From: Deltaproteobacteria bacterium
GTDB taxonomy: Bacteria > Desulfobacterota > GWC2-55-46
DNA length: 64,000 bases
NCBI GenBank assembly: GCA_015075075.1
Contig: JABTVA010000012.1
Span: forward strand, 22,744-86,743
Direction: 5' to 3'
This document shows positions 56,748 to 64,000 of the stretch, piece after piece. Position 1 is the first letter of the stretch. Each line of letters opens with the position of its first letter. The notes below the pieces were generated by a model that saw nothing but the letters and a program-made list of their open reading frames with translations, searched no databases and had not been told where the DNA came from. The translations under genes and the position numbers were made by a program.

Positions 56748-57508
56748 TCCGGGCGATCCGCATAATGGCGCTCGCGGCGGCGGTAGTCGTCCTATTTTCA
56801 GGGTATGCCTCTGCCATGCCTTCAGGCGAATACCGGGTGCGCGAGGTGATTGACGGCGACACCGTCATACTCTCGAACGGCGAGACGGTAAGGTACATAG
56901 GCGTGGACACCCCTGAGGTGAACGAGTTCCACTGGCTGGAGGCCAGGGTGAGGAACATGTCGCTCGTGCTCGGCAGGCTGGTCCGCGTTGACGTCTGCGG
57001 GGTTGAAAAACGGGACAAGTACGGCAGGGTGCTCGCGTGGGTTTACTCGCCGGAAGGCGATTTTGTGAGCGAGACCCTCATTAGGGAGGGGCTCGGCAGG
57101 GCCCTGGCCATACCGCCCTGCGGGGTGAGGACCGCGAAGAGGCTTGCGGCTGTCGAAGCCGAGGCAAAGTCCGAAAAACGCGGAATATGGGGGAGCGCGG
57201 CCAAATCCCAGGCGCTCTCGATAACCCCGTTCGAGGCCTGGATGCACGTTGGCGAGATGGTCAGGATGACGGGAGAGGTGAGCGACGCGGTCAGGTTCGG
57301 CGACACCTGGTTCCTGGAGTTCTGGCCGGACGACGTAAAGGCGGTCGTCATGCCGAGGGCCTTCTTCGAGTTCGAGAGGAGGGGCATAAGCCTGCATTCC
57401 TTCAAGGGAAGGACGGTCACCGTAACAGGCATACTTCATGAAGGCAGGAGCGGTCTGGAGATACTCATAGACTCGCCTTCGAGGATAGAGGCAACCTCTA
57501 TAAATTGA
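56744..57508 (+). CDS. Secreted thermonuclease-like (SNase) protein
   Basis: A 254-residue protein with a signal peptide (residues 1-24, ending SGYASA). Residues 28-~150 form an SNase OB-fold: VIDGDTVIL, VRYIGVDTPE (Arg and acidic catalytic residues) and KRDKYGRVLAWVY (second catalytic Arg). The C-terminal ~80 residues (MVRMTGEVSDAVRFGDTWFLEF ... GRTVTVTGIL) look like a second OB-type domain. It is coupled to the HAMP protein by overlap. The last residues (ATSIN) and the stop codon are supplied by the left arm of repeat A4, so the native C-terminus may have been changed. Confidence 0.87.
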   Translation: MIRAIRIMALAAAVVVLFSGYASAMPSGEYRVREVIDGDTVILSNGETVRYIGVDTPEVNEFHWLEARVRNMSLVLGRLVRVDVCGVEKRDKYGRVLAWVYSPEGDFVSETLIREGLGRALAIPPCGVRTAKRLAAVEAEAKSEKRGIWGSAAKSQALSITPFEAWMHVGEMVRMTGEVSDAVRFGDTWFLEFWPDDVKAVVMPRAFFEFERRGISLHSFKGRTVTVTGILHEGRSGLEILIDSPSRIEATSIN

Positions 57509-57802
57509 TCTTTTCCCCGGACTCTGGGTAGTTACGGGAATAAAAATGCTCACATATTGACATATATGCTCCGCTTTTATTGCCGGCCTTCCGGGAAAAG
57601 CGGAAAAATTTCTAAGGAATGTATGATTAATTCGTGCATTCGTCATTGCGAGCGTGTGAGCCGAAGCCGCGAGCGAAGCGTGGCAGGAAGCAATCTCTTC
57701 TTTTGAATGTCAGGCACTTTGAGATTGCTTCGTCTTTTCACTCCTCGCAATGACCGCAAGAAACAGAATTAATCAGACCTTCCCTGATTTTAGAGGTTGC
57801 CT
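57489..57802. repeat. Nested repeat: full family A copy interrupted by family B (A4/B4)
   Basis: Family A left part (57489-57615: AGGCAACCTCT, CCCCGGACTCTG, TGCTCACATATTGACATA, GGAAAAATTTCTAA) is split from its right arm (TTTTAGAGGTTGCCT, 57788-57802). The insert is a complete family B unit (about 57616-57783, GGAATGTATGATTAATTC ... GAATTAATCAGACCTTCC) with GTCATTGCGAGCG core ends. The junctions equal those of the copy at 52609. Confidence 0.85.
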
Positions 57803-57828
57803 GGAGTGACTCCCCACTGTTTTTTGTG

Positions 57829-57856
57829 TTGACAATACCGGGCAGTTGATTAAGAT
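57829..57856 (+). promoter_or_regulatory. Promoter of the tRNA-Cys gene
   Basis: -35 TTGACA (57829-57834), a 16-nt spacer and -10 TAAGAT (57851-57856), 11 bp before the mature tRNA 5' end. This is close to the sigma-70 consensus. Confidence 0.7.
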
Positions 57857-57866
57857 GAAAACTTAA

Positions 57867-57940
57867 GGCGGCGTACCCAAGTGGCAAGGAGCAGTCTGCA
57901 AAACTGCCATCCAGCAGTTCAGAACCGCTCGCCGCCTCCA
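57867..57940 (+). tRNA. tRNA-Cys (anticodon GCA), CCA encoded
   Basis: A 74-nt cloverleaf. The acceptor GGCGGCG pairs with CGCCGCC, followed by discriminator T and an encoded CCA. The anticodon stem GCAGT/ACTGC is perfect and its loop is CTGCAAA with anticodon GCA at 57898-57900. Deviations: the D-stem has a C-A mismatch at its base, the T-stem has one A-C mismatch, and the T-loop reads TTCAGAA instead of the usual TTCRA, so position 58 is G. These may be sequence errors, given the indel-rich assembly, or real divergence. Confidence 0.85.
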
Positions 57941-58043
57941 TTTTCCCCTTTTCTCGCCGCTTGCTTTGTTATCCCCGGACCATCATGCCTTCGGCTTTAC
58001 GTTTCCACCCTCTTTTTAAAGAGGGGCAGGGAAGATATCTTTT

Positions 58044-58193
58044 AAGGAAGGTCTGATTAGTTCATGTGTTCGTCATTGCGGAACGAAGTGAAACAATCTT
58101 ATCTTTTGGAAAATCAAGCACTTGAGATTGCTTCGGGTAGCTCCTCGCAATGACAACCGAAAACAGATTCAATCAGATCTTCCGAAGTCACTG
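58044..58193. repeat. Interspersed palindromic repeat family B, copy B5
   Basis: GGAAGGTCTGATTAGTTC ... ATTCAATCAGATCTTCC around core GTCATTGCGGAACGAAG ... CTCGCAATGAC. It stands alone between the tRNA and the IS110 remnant; the flanking ~180 bp show only short inverted repeats (CCCTTT/AAAGAG runs). Confidence 0.75.
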
Positions 58194-58267
58194 TAATCCC
58201 CTTCATCCCCTTTAGAAAAGGGTGAATCTATAGTTTCCCCTCTTTTAAAGAGCAACTGTGTTCGGTG

Positions 58268-59190
58268 TCAAGCAGTTTGGATAAAATTTTCTTTCCAGGG
58301 CATTTGATGTTTCAACATTGCATTGAGAATTGTAAGGAGTTTTCGCATACAGGCTATAAGGGCGACCTTGCCTGGTTTGCCTGCCACCCGGAGCGTTCGT
58401 AGAAGTCTCGTACGACCGGGTTATGACGCGTGGCGGCGAGGGCGCTCATTACAACGTCTGCCTACGTTGGCACGTCCGCCCAGATAGTGCGTTTACCGCG
58501 CAGAGTCCCGCTGTCCCGGTTGAGCGGTGCCACGCCAAGGCGGCAATCTGTTTGCGCGTCAGGCTTCAAGCTCAGCAGGTCGGCAGCAAGGTGACTGCGA
58601 CACTGGTCCTACGCCCAGGCGCTTTTAAGAAGGTTGTCCTTTTCGCGCCAGAGGGCTTTTACGGATAGTATCGGCGAGGTTTCCATCGACCTCAGCCAAT
58701 TGTTTTCAAGCCAGTCGATATTTCGTTTGATGGATTGCTGATGCTGCTATGGGGAAGAACAGAGGCGGTTCTTTTCGGCGACAGGCATCTCGATGATCTG
58801 TCGCCTTCTCTGGAGCAAGGCAGCCAGTTCCTGTGCATCAGCGTCCGGCAGAGGTCGAACATCGGGACGCACGGCTTCTGCGAATCTTGCGAGGATGACG
58901 GCATCCAGGGCGTCCGTTTTTGCAAGCCTCCCGTGGCTTTGGCGAAGTCCCTGACCTGGCGAGGATTGACAGCTGCCAGAGGCAGGCAAGCAGCTGCCAT
59001 TTGCGCCGGCAACCGGTGCTTCGAACCGCCTGTAGCTTCGAGGCACTACAAGAGCGGGCTGAGTCAACAGCCGATTTACGAGCGATGCTATTCCGGGTTC
59101 GTCATTTGGGCTTCTCCAGCGCTCTCCGGTGGGCAGCACAGCCATATCCAGATACGCCTTGGAGACGTCTATACCGATAAAAACATTCAC
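58268..59190 (-). pseudogene. IS110-family transposase, frameshifted
   Basis: The start (GTG 59190) reads NVFIGIDVSKAYLDMAVLP, the DEDD RuvC-like N-terminus of IS110 transposases, followed by AKTDALDAVILARFAEAVRP. Then, across several frames, come SIKRNIDWLENN, GVAPLNRDSGTLRGKRTIW (with the serine-recombinase-like nucleophile region), SALAATRHNPVV and KVALIACMRKLLTILNAMLKHQMPW, with a stop at 58268-58270. The span of about 307 codons is near family length. Several small indels disrupt it. Such elements lack terminal inverted repeats and use a guide (bridge) RNA from a flanking non-coding end. Confidence 0.82.
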
Positions 59191-59541
59191 GCTTCACCAC
59201 AGTTCCTCCTTTTCTGTCCGCCTTGCTGATGCGGGCTTAAGCCCTGACAACTGTTCCGGGCTCATTAAGGAATGGATGCGACGCCACGCTCTTTAACGGC
59301 CTCCTGCGACAGGGGAAGACGGGCTGTCACATCCTGTTGCGTATGGATATCAATACCATTAACGTAAGGCGTTACTCAACATTATACAAGGGCAGGGAGA
59401 TTATCTTGAAGTCATTTGTCATCCCCCTTTCGAAAGGAGTACATAAACGTCTGAACCTGCCGCCTTAATGAGCAGCAAGTATTCCCGCCTTAGAAAAGGT
59501 TATTTAGCCCCTCGCCGAAGCCCTTCCGTCCGACATTGGCC
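59191..59541. other. Non-coding region upstream of the IS110 transposase
   Basis: About 350 bp with no gene. The part next to the transposase start (59191-~59390) contains GGAGG for the transposase and several short inverted repeats (GGGCTTAAGCCC, GATATCAATACCATT). In IS110-group elements this upstream end encodes the bridge RNA, so the element's end and that RNA probably lie here; the exact boundary is not visible. Confidence 0.35.
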
Positions 59542-59571
59542 TTGACAGGGGTTCCTTTGCCATGCTATGTT
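59542..59571 (+). promoter_or_regulatory. Candidate promoter of the wzm-wzt operon
   Basis: -35 TTGACA (59542-59547), an 18-nt spacer and -10 TATGTT (59566-59571), with a leader of about 100 nt to wzm. It follows the IS110 flank. Confidence 0.5.
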
Positions 59572-59678
59572 CATTTTGTGAACAGACCATGCGCCCCATG
59601 TTCTTTCCGGCGCGGTTTTGTGCGGTTGCCGGGGCCGAAAAGGCCTGAAAAATCCCTGCAGAGAGCCGAAAATAGCCG

Positions 59679-60497
59679 ATGAAGCAAAGCGTACTTATCT
59701 CCGTTGATTTCGTGCGGAAGCTCTTCAGAAGCAGGCAGATGCTCTGGGCAATGGCCCTCCGCGACCTGAAGGCCAAATACGTGGGGAGCGTTTTCGGCCT
59801 CACATGGGCGGTCGTCCACCCGCTTGTGCAGGTCCTTGTATACGGCCTGGTCTTCGGCGTCATCTTCAAGTCCAGGCCCGATGCGTCCTACGGCACCGAC
59901 AGCTACATCCTCTTCCTCCTTACCGGCATACTCCCCTGGCAGTTCTTCCAGCAGGGCGTCACATCGGCAATGGGTTCCATAAACGCGAACAGCAACCTCG
60001 TCAAAAAGGCCGTGGGCTTCCCGTCGGAGCTTCTGCCCATAATCTCGATAATGAGCAGCTTCATCAACCACCTCATCGGCATGGGCCTTTTGTTCGTCGC
60101 GCTCGTGGCCATCGAGTGGCGGCTCCCCCTGTATGCTCCTTTCATAATCCCGTACCTTTTCTTCATATCCCTGTTTGCCGTGGGGCTCGGCTGGATACTT
60201 TCGAGCGTAAGCGTGTATCTCCGCGATCTTAAGCAGGTTATCGACATGCTCATGCTGGCGTGGTTTTTCCTCACGCCGATATTCTATCCGCCGTCAATAG
60301 TGCCGCCGGGCATGATGGCCTTTCTCAAGCTCAACCCGCTCTTCCTGGTCGTGGAGGGGTTCAGGGAGTCGCTCCTCTCCGGCAGGCTCCCGGACCCCCA
60401 GGCCATTGCCTATTTAGCGTTCGTGTCGATAATGACCTTCGGCATCGGCGGCCTCTTTTTCAGGCGCTTGAAACCCGGCTTCGCGGAGGTCCTGTAG
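59679..60497 (+). CDS. wzm: O-antigen/polysaccharide ABC transporter permease
   Basis: A 272-residue ABC-2 type permease with six membrane helices. It begins with the amphipathic FVRKLFRSRQMLWAMALRDLKAKYVGSVFGLTWAVVHPL and contains FLLTGILPWQFFQQGVTSAMGSINANSNLVKKAVGFPSELLPI, typical of the Wzm/TagG family. It exports a lipid-linked polysaccharide across the inner membrane. It is followed after 4 bp by the ATPase wzt. Confidence 0.9.
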   Translation: MKQSVLISVDFVRKLFRSRQMLWAMALRDLKAKYVGSVFGLTWAVVHPLVQVLVYGLVFGVIFKSRPDASYGTDSYILFLLTGILPWQFFQQGVTSAMGSINANSNLVKKAVGFPSELLPIISIMSSFINHLIGMGLLFVALVAIEWRLPLYAPFIIPYLFFISLFAVGLGWILSSVSVYLRDLKQVIDMLMLAWFFLTPIFYPPSIVPPGMMAFLKLNPLFLVVEGFRESLLSGRLPDPQAIAYLAFVSIMTFGIGGLFFRRLKPGFAEVL

Positions 60498-60501
60498 GCC
60501 T

Positions 60502-61791
60502 ATGTCCGGGACAGCCATACGCATAAGTAACGTCAGCAAGAGCTACCGTATGTACCCCGCCCCTGCCGACAGGATGAAGGAGCTCCTCCACCCCTTCGGC
60601 AAGAAATACCACAAGGATTTCTGGGCGCTCCGGGACGTAAGCCTTGAGGTGCCGAAGGGCACGACATTCGGCATAGTCGGGCAGAACGGCTCGGGGAAAA
60701 GCACCCTTTTGCAGATAATAGCCGGGATACTGAGCCCCACTATAGGGACCGTTGAGGTAAGCGGCAGGATATCGGCCCTCCTTGAGCTCGGCGCGGGCTT
60801 TAATAAAGAGTTCACCGGCAGGGAGAACGTCTTCCTGCAGGGCGCGATGCGGGGCATATCAAGGGAGGAGATGGAGGAGAGGTTCGACTCCATAACGGCC
60901 TTTGCCGACATAGGCCACTTCATAGACCAGCCCGTTAAGAAGTATTCGAGCGGCATGTACGTGAGGCTCGCATTCGCCTGCGCTATAAACATCGACCCCG
61001 AGATACTCATCGTTGACGAGGCGCTCGCCGTGGGCGACGCGATGTTCCAGAGGCGGTGCTACAGGAGGCTCGAGGACTTCCAGAAGAGCGGGAAGACGAT
61101 ACTGTTCGTCTCGCATAATGTAGGCACCGTCACGAGCATCTGCACTCAGGCCATGTTCCTCGACAGGGGCAGGGTGGTGTGCATGGGAAGCCCCAAGGAA
61201 GTGGTGAACGCCTACAGCAAGGCCCTTGCCGAGAGGGAGGCCGAGTACGCCCGGAAGATGGGCGGCGGGAAAGTGGAAGCGCCCAAATGGGACGAGGACG
61301 GGGAGGATGAGAGGGTAAAAGACCCGAATGAGAATCGTTTTGGTACTGGCGAAGCCGAGATATTGGATTTTAGTATTTTAGATGGCAAAGGGAATGCAAC
61401 GACTACGCTCGAAGTTGGAGAAAAATATAATTTCAAAGTCACTGTACTTTTTAAGAAGGATGTCGCCGAGCCGGATATCGGAATCAATATAGTGACTATG
61501 GCAGGACTTCAGATTTATGGAGTCTGTCCATATATCGTAAAGAAACCAATGACAGGCATAAAAGCTGATTCGAGAATTGAAGTTGAATTCATAATCCAAA
61601 CAAACCTAACGCCCGGAAACTACGCGGTAAATGTGAATGTTGCGGAATTCCTTCCTTCTCAGCGGGTTTTTCTTGAAAGATACCTGGATATCGCTACATT
61701 CAAAGTGGTCGGTAACTCGAACTGCTATGGCCTTGTCGATATGTGCGCTGAGATCAGAGTTAATGAAGTTAATGAGGAAGCAATATCTTGA
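60502..61791 (+). CDS. wzt: O-antigen ABC transporter ATPase with C-terminal substrate-recognition domain
   Basis: A 429-residue protein. Residues 1-~245 are the ATPase: FGIVGQNGSGKSTLLQIIAG, GAGFNKEFTGRENVFLQGA, KYSSGMYVRLAFACAINIDPEILIVDEALAVGD. A Glu/Lys-rich linker near 255-275 leads to a Wzt C-terminal domain (ILDFSILDGKGNATTTLEVGEKYNF ... TPGNYAVNVNVAEF), which in studied systems recognises the modified end of the O-antigen. From about 61320, exactly at the linker, the sequence turns visibly AT-richer with different codon use. This suggests the recognition domain was acquired separately. Start ATG at 60502. Confidence 0.93.
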   Translation: MSGTAIRISNVSKSYRMYPAPADRMKELLHPFGKKYHKDFWALRDVSLEVPKGTTFGIVGQNGSGKSTLLQIIAGILSPTIGTVEVSGRISALLELGAGFNKEFTGRENVFLQGAMRGISREEMEERFDSITAFADIGHFIDQPVKKYSSGMYVRLAFACAINIDPEILIVDEALAVGDAMFQRRCYRRLEDFQKSGKTILFVSHNVGTVTSICTQAMFLDRGRVVCMGSPKEVVNAYSKALAEREAEYARKMGGGKVEAPKWDEDGEDERVKDPNENRFGTGEAEILDFSILDGKGNATTTLEVGEKYNFKVTVLFKKDVAEPDIGINIVTMAGLQIYGVCPYIVKKPMTGIKADSRIEVEFIIQTNLTPGNYAVNVNVAEFLPSQRVFLERYLDIATFKVVGNSNCYGLVDMCAEIRVNEVNEEAIS

Positions 61792-61811
61792 GCAAGGCGG
61801 AGAGTCCTGTG

Positions 61812-62522
61812 ATGGCTGATGTGAAAAACATCAACAGAGCCGTATCGGATATGAGCTCGGAAGCATTATTCATGGATATTTATGCCAGGTGCAAACCTTA
61901 TACAATGACTTCGATGGAGCGCATGTATGCATTATATAAGGCGACCGAGTATGTCGTAAAAAATAATATCGCCGGCGATGTTGTCGAATGCGGCGTCTGG
62001 AAGGGCGGCAGCGCAATGCTTTCTGCCCTGACTTTGATGAAAATGGGCGGCTCTGACAGGCATATCTCTCTTTACGACACCTATTCGGGAATGTCCGCGC
62101 CGTCGCACAAGGATATATCGTATGCGGGCGAGCGCGCGGACGAGCGCTGGGCGGAATTCAACAGGGACGGGCACAATGAGTGGTGTTATTCCTCATTGGA
62201 GGAAGTGCGTGAAAACCTGTTCTCATCAGGCTACCCACAGAATAATATCCGGTTCATAAAAGGGCAGGTTGAGGAGACTCTTTTATCCGCTACGCCCGGT
62301 CAGATTGCTATTCTGCGTCTTGATACTGACTGGTATGATTCGACGCATTGCGAGCTCGTGCACCTTTTTCCGAAGCTCTCCGCGGGCGGCGTGCTGATCG
62401 TCGATGATTACGGCCACTGGAAAGGCGCAAAAGAGGCGGTTGACAGGTATTTCGAAGAATTCAATGTCAAAATGCTTTTAAACAGGATTGATTATACGGG
62501 CAGAATCGGAATAAAGGCATGA
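61812..62522 (+). CDS. TylF/MycF-family O-methyltransferase
   Basis: About 236 residues. It shows YTMTSMERMYALYKATEYVVKNNIAGDVVECGVWKGGSAMLS (SAM-binding start), LYDTYSGMSAP, RFIKGQVEETL, LRLDTDWYDSTHCELVHLFPKLSAGGVLIVDDYGHW, the standard order of the family that methylates sugar hydroxyls. The ATG at 61812 has GGAGAG 7 nt upstream; a TTG at 61788 overlapping the wzt stop is possible. It lies in an O-antigen export operon, so it probably methylates a sugar of the exported glycan. Confidence 0.88.
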   Translation: MADVKNINRAVSDMSSEALFMDIYARCKPYTMTSMERMYALYKATEYVVKNNIAGDVVECGVWKGGSAMLSALTLMKMGGSDRHISLYDTYSGMSAPSHKDISYAGERADERWAEFNRDGHNEWCYSSLEEVRENLFSSGYPQNNIRFIKGQVEETLLSATPGQIAILRLDTDWYDSTHCELVHLFPKLSAGGVLIVDDYGHWKGAKEAVDRYFEEFNVKMLLNRIDYTGRIGIKA

Positions 62523-63181
62523 GGCCCGGCACATTATTGCGGTGGTATTCCCTTGAGGGGATTTTGAAGTCCGTCGTAAAAGAGAATTCCGTTGTCCTCG
62601 ACATCGGCGGGTTTGACGGGTATATCTCCGACAAGATTAAGTCGGTAAAAGGCGTTGAGATTACAATTATTGACCTGGACAGGGCGGGGCTCAAGCTGGC
62701 AGGCGAAAAGGGGCTTAAGACAATGCACGCCTCGGTGCTGGAACTGCCTTACGAAAGCAACCATGCCGACCTCGTCCTCTGTTTTGATCTATTGGAGCAT
62801 GTCGAAGGCGACAGGGGTGCCGTCCGGGAGATATCAAGGGTTTTGAAGAAAGGCGGCACGCTCGTCCTTACGACGCCGATGGAAAAAGGGGTGACGTTCC
62901 CTTTTCTGGACAAGGACAGGACTGAGAAGATAAACAGGGGTTGGGGGCATCTAAGGCTCGGCTACAGCCTGGAGGAGCTAAGGAAGATGCTTCTCGATAG
63001 CGGCCTTGAGATTAGAAGAAAGAGCAGGTATTTCAATCTCCTTTCGAGGTTCATTTACCGGTTCACTTTTATTTCAAAGGCGTTCCGGTTGCGGTGGTCT
63101 GTATATGAAGCCATCCTGAAATTAGAGCCGTATATTAAATTCGGCTCGCAGGTGCATATAATCGAAGCTAAAAAAATATAA
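62519..63181 (+). CDS. Class I SAM-dependent methyltransferase
   Basis: A 220-residue methyltransferase of the Methyltransf_11 type. It has SVVLDIGGFDGYISDKI (motif I), ITIIDLDRAGLKLA, DLVLCFDLLEHVEGDRGAVREISRVLKKGGTLVLTTP (motifs II-III) and a C-terminal basic, hydrophobic stretch (SRFIYRFTFISKAFRLRW) that could associate with the membrane. The ATG overlaps the preceding methyltransferase stop by 4 bp. Its substrate is probably a glycan or lipid-linked intermediate, from context only. Confidence 0.85.
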   Translation: MRPGTLLRWYSLEGILKSVVKENSVVLDIGGFDGYISDKIKSVKGVEITIIDLDRAGLKLAGEKGLKTMHASVLELPYESNHADLVLCFDLLEHVEGDRGAVREISRVLKKGGTLVLTTPMEKGVTFPFLDKDRTEKINRGWGHLRLGYSLEELRKMLLDSGLEIRRKSRYFNLLSRFIYRFTFISKAFRLRWSVYEAILKLEPYIKFGSQVHIIEAKKI

Positions 63182-63197
63182 CAGAGGCGCGGGCCGT

Positions 63198-63917
63198 ATG
63201 TCTTACAAAGACTTCTACGAAGGATACTGGGAACACCGGAAAAAGATAGGGAAGATACACACCAAGAAGGGACACTATGTCCCGGAGAGGCTCAAGGCCG
63301 TTGTCTCCCTCATGCCCGCGGACGGCAGGAAAATAAAGGTGCTCGACATGGGCTGCGGCGAGGGCGCTTTGGGGATGCTCCTCAAGGAGAAGTTCAAGGA
63401 CCTCTACGCAATCGGGTGCGACATATCCGATAACACCGTCGAGCTCGCGCGCCCTTTTTACGACAGGACGGCCCAGGTGGACCTCGACAACGACAGCCTT
63501 GAGGAAAGGATCGGGAAGGATAAGTTCGATTACATCGTATGCGTCGAGATACTCGAACACCTTATGCACCCGGACAGGGCGCTAAAGAAGCTGAAGGGCC
63601 TCCTTTCGAAGGACGGCAGGATGATAGTCTCCTTCCCGAACATAGCCTGGTGGAAATACAGATTGTCGCTTCTCAAGGGACACTTCCCTGAGGAGAGCAG
63701 GCTCTATCACCACGCAGAGCACCTGCATGACTTCACCATGCACACGTTCATGAAGCTCCTCAAGGACTCCGGGCTTGAGCCGCTGGAGATAGGCGGCGAG
63801 TTCATCCCGCCCAAGTTCATGCAGAAGTACCTCCCGAAAGGCATGGTGAACGGGTTCATGAGAAAATACCCGAACCTTTTCGGCTATCAGGTGGTCATAA
63901 AGACGAAGGCGGTTTGA
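63198..63917 (+). CDS. Class I SAM-dependent methyltransferase (MetW-like)
   Basis: A 239-residue methyltransferase. It has KVLDMGCGEGALGMLLKEKF (motif I), YAIGCDISDNTVELARP, FDYIVCVEILEHLMHPDRALKKLKGLLSKDGRMIVSFPNIAWWKYRLSLLKG, close to MetW and glycan methyltransferases, and a C-terminal HDFTMHTFMKLLKDSGLEP. GC content returns to that of the housekeeping genes. It follows the previous gene by 16 bp, so it belongs to the same cluster. Confidence 0.85.
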   Translation: MSYKDFYEGYWEHRKKIGKIHTKKGHYVPERLKAVVSLMPADGRKIKVLDMGCGEGALGMLLKEKFKDLYAIGCDISDNTVELARPFYDRTAQVDLDNDSLEERIGKDKFDYIVCVEILEHLMHPDRALKKLKGLLSKDGRMIVSFPNIAWWKYRLSLLKGHFPEESRLYHHAEHLHDFTMHTFMKLLKDSGLEPLEIGGEFIPPKFMQKYLPKGMVNGFMRKYPNLFGYQVVIKTKAV

Positions 63918-64000
63918 GGATCAACACAAAAACCAAAATCACTCCAAGAAGATGGGGCGCTCAAGGACGATGCCGAAAAAGTTTTTGTCCCCTCTTTCCT
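63918..64000. other. Window edge after the last methyltransferase
   Basis: 83 bp with no recognisable feature; the cluster may continue beyond the window. Confidence 0.4.

Noticed and set aside
57867..57940. tRNA as an integration site for a mobile island
   Set aside because: No integrase and no repeat of the tRNA 3' end was found downstream, although an IS110 remnant lies nearby.

Overview
This window is a GC-rich, gene-dense bacterial chromosome segment. Two gene orders point to a deltaproteobacterium in the broad Desulfuromonadota/Geobacter sense: tmk-holB-ricT-metG-tatD/radical SAM, and ftsH-folP-cdaA-cdaR-glmM-pdxJ-acpS-nnrD-tsaE followed by lysC-cimA. Other supporting features are atpF'FHAGDC without atpB/atpE, a CdaA/CdaR c-di-AMP module, RicT and a MXAN_5187-like protein. 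The lineage is inferred from gene order only; there is no rRNA here.

Layout. 1-1.7 kb: a secreted haem-motif protein and a MXAN_5187-like protein. 1.7-8.1 kb (minus): the F1 and stalk genes of an F-type ATP synthase, with atpC, atpD, atpG and the 3' half of atpA broken by many small indels and every broken junction carrying an interspersed repeat. 8.5-17.1 kb (minus): a copper/silver efflux locus with blaI, an M56 sensor protease, cusC, cusB, cusA and two small secreted proteins. A 17-bp palindrome lies in front of both blaI and cusC. 17.3-41.6 kb (plus): housekeeping genes for DNA replication, translation, GTPases, FtsH, folate, c-di-AMP, peptidoglycan precursors, PLP, acyl carrier protein and NAD(P)HX repair, lipoamide dehydrogenase, lysine and isoleucine pathways. 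41.7-50 kb (plus): a complete nine-gene V/A-type ATPase operon in ntpFIKECGABD order. 50.4-54.5 kb: purB-purC-purS-purQ and metF. 55.3-57.5 kb: an AbrB/cupin pair, a HAMP membrane protein and a secreted nuclease. 57.9 kb: tRNA-Cys. 58.3-59.2 kb: a broken IS110 transposase. 59.7-64 kb: an O-antigen ABC exporter (wzm/wzt) and three methyltransferases.

The most distinctive feature is a dense, hierarchical population of short non-coding repeats. Family A is a MITE-like element of about 135-143 bp with long terminal inverted repeats. Family B shells are inserted into family A at the same position at two loci. B-type shells carry interchangeable cores (GTCATTGCGAG or GTCATTCTGAG type), and one core type carries an extra module of about 83 bp at the same internal site in two copies. 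Family D (GCTGCTGAAAAA ends) and a 366-385 bp multi-hairpin GC-rich element are also present.

Small indels break several genes normally essential (era, cdaA, pdxJ, ftsH 3' end, purS, the F-ATPase genes) while the encoded protein stays recognisable across frames. I read most of these as residual assembly error rather than decay, and the boundaries given for broken genes are reconstructed spans. No CRISPR array, rRNA or replication origin was seen.
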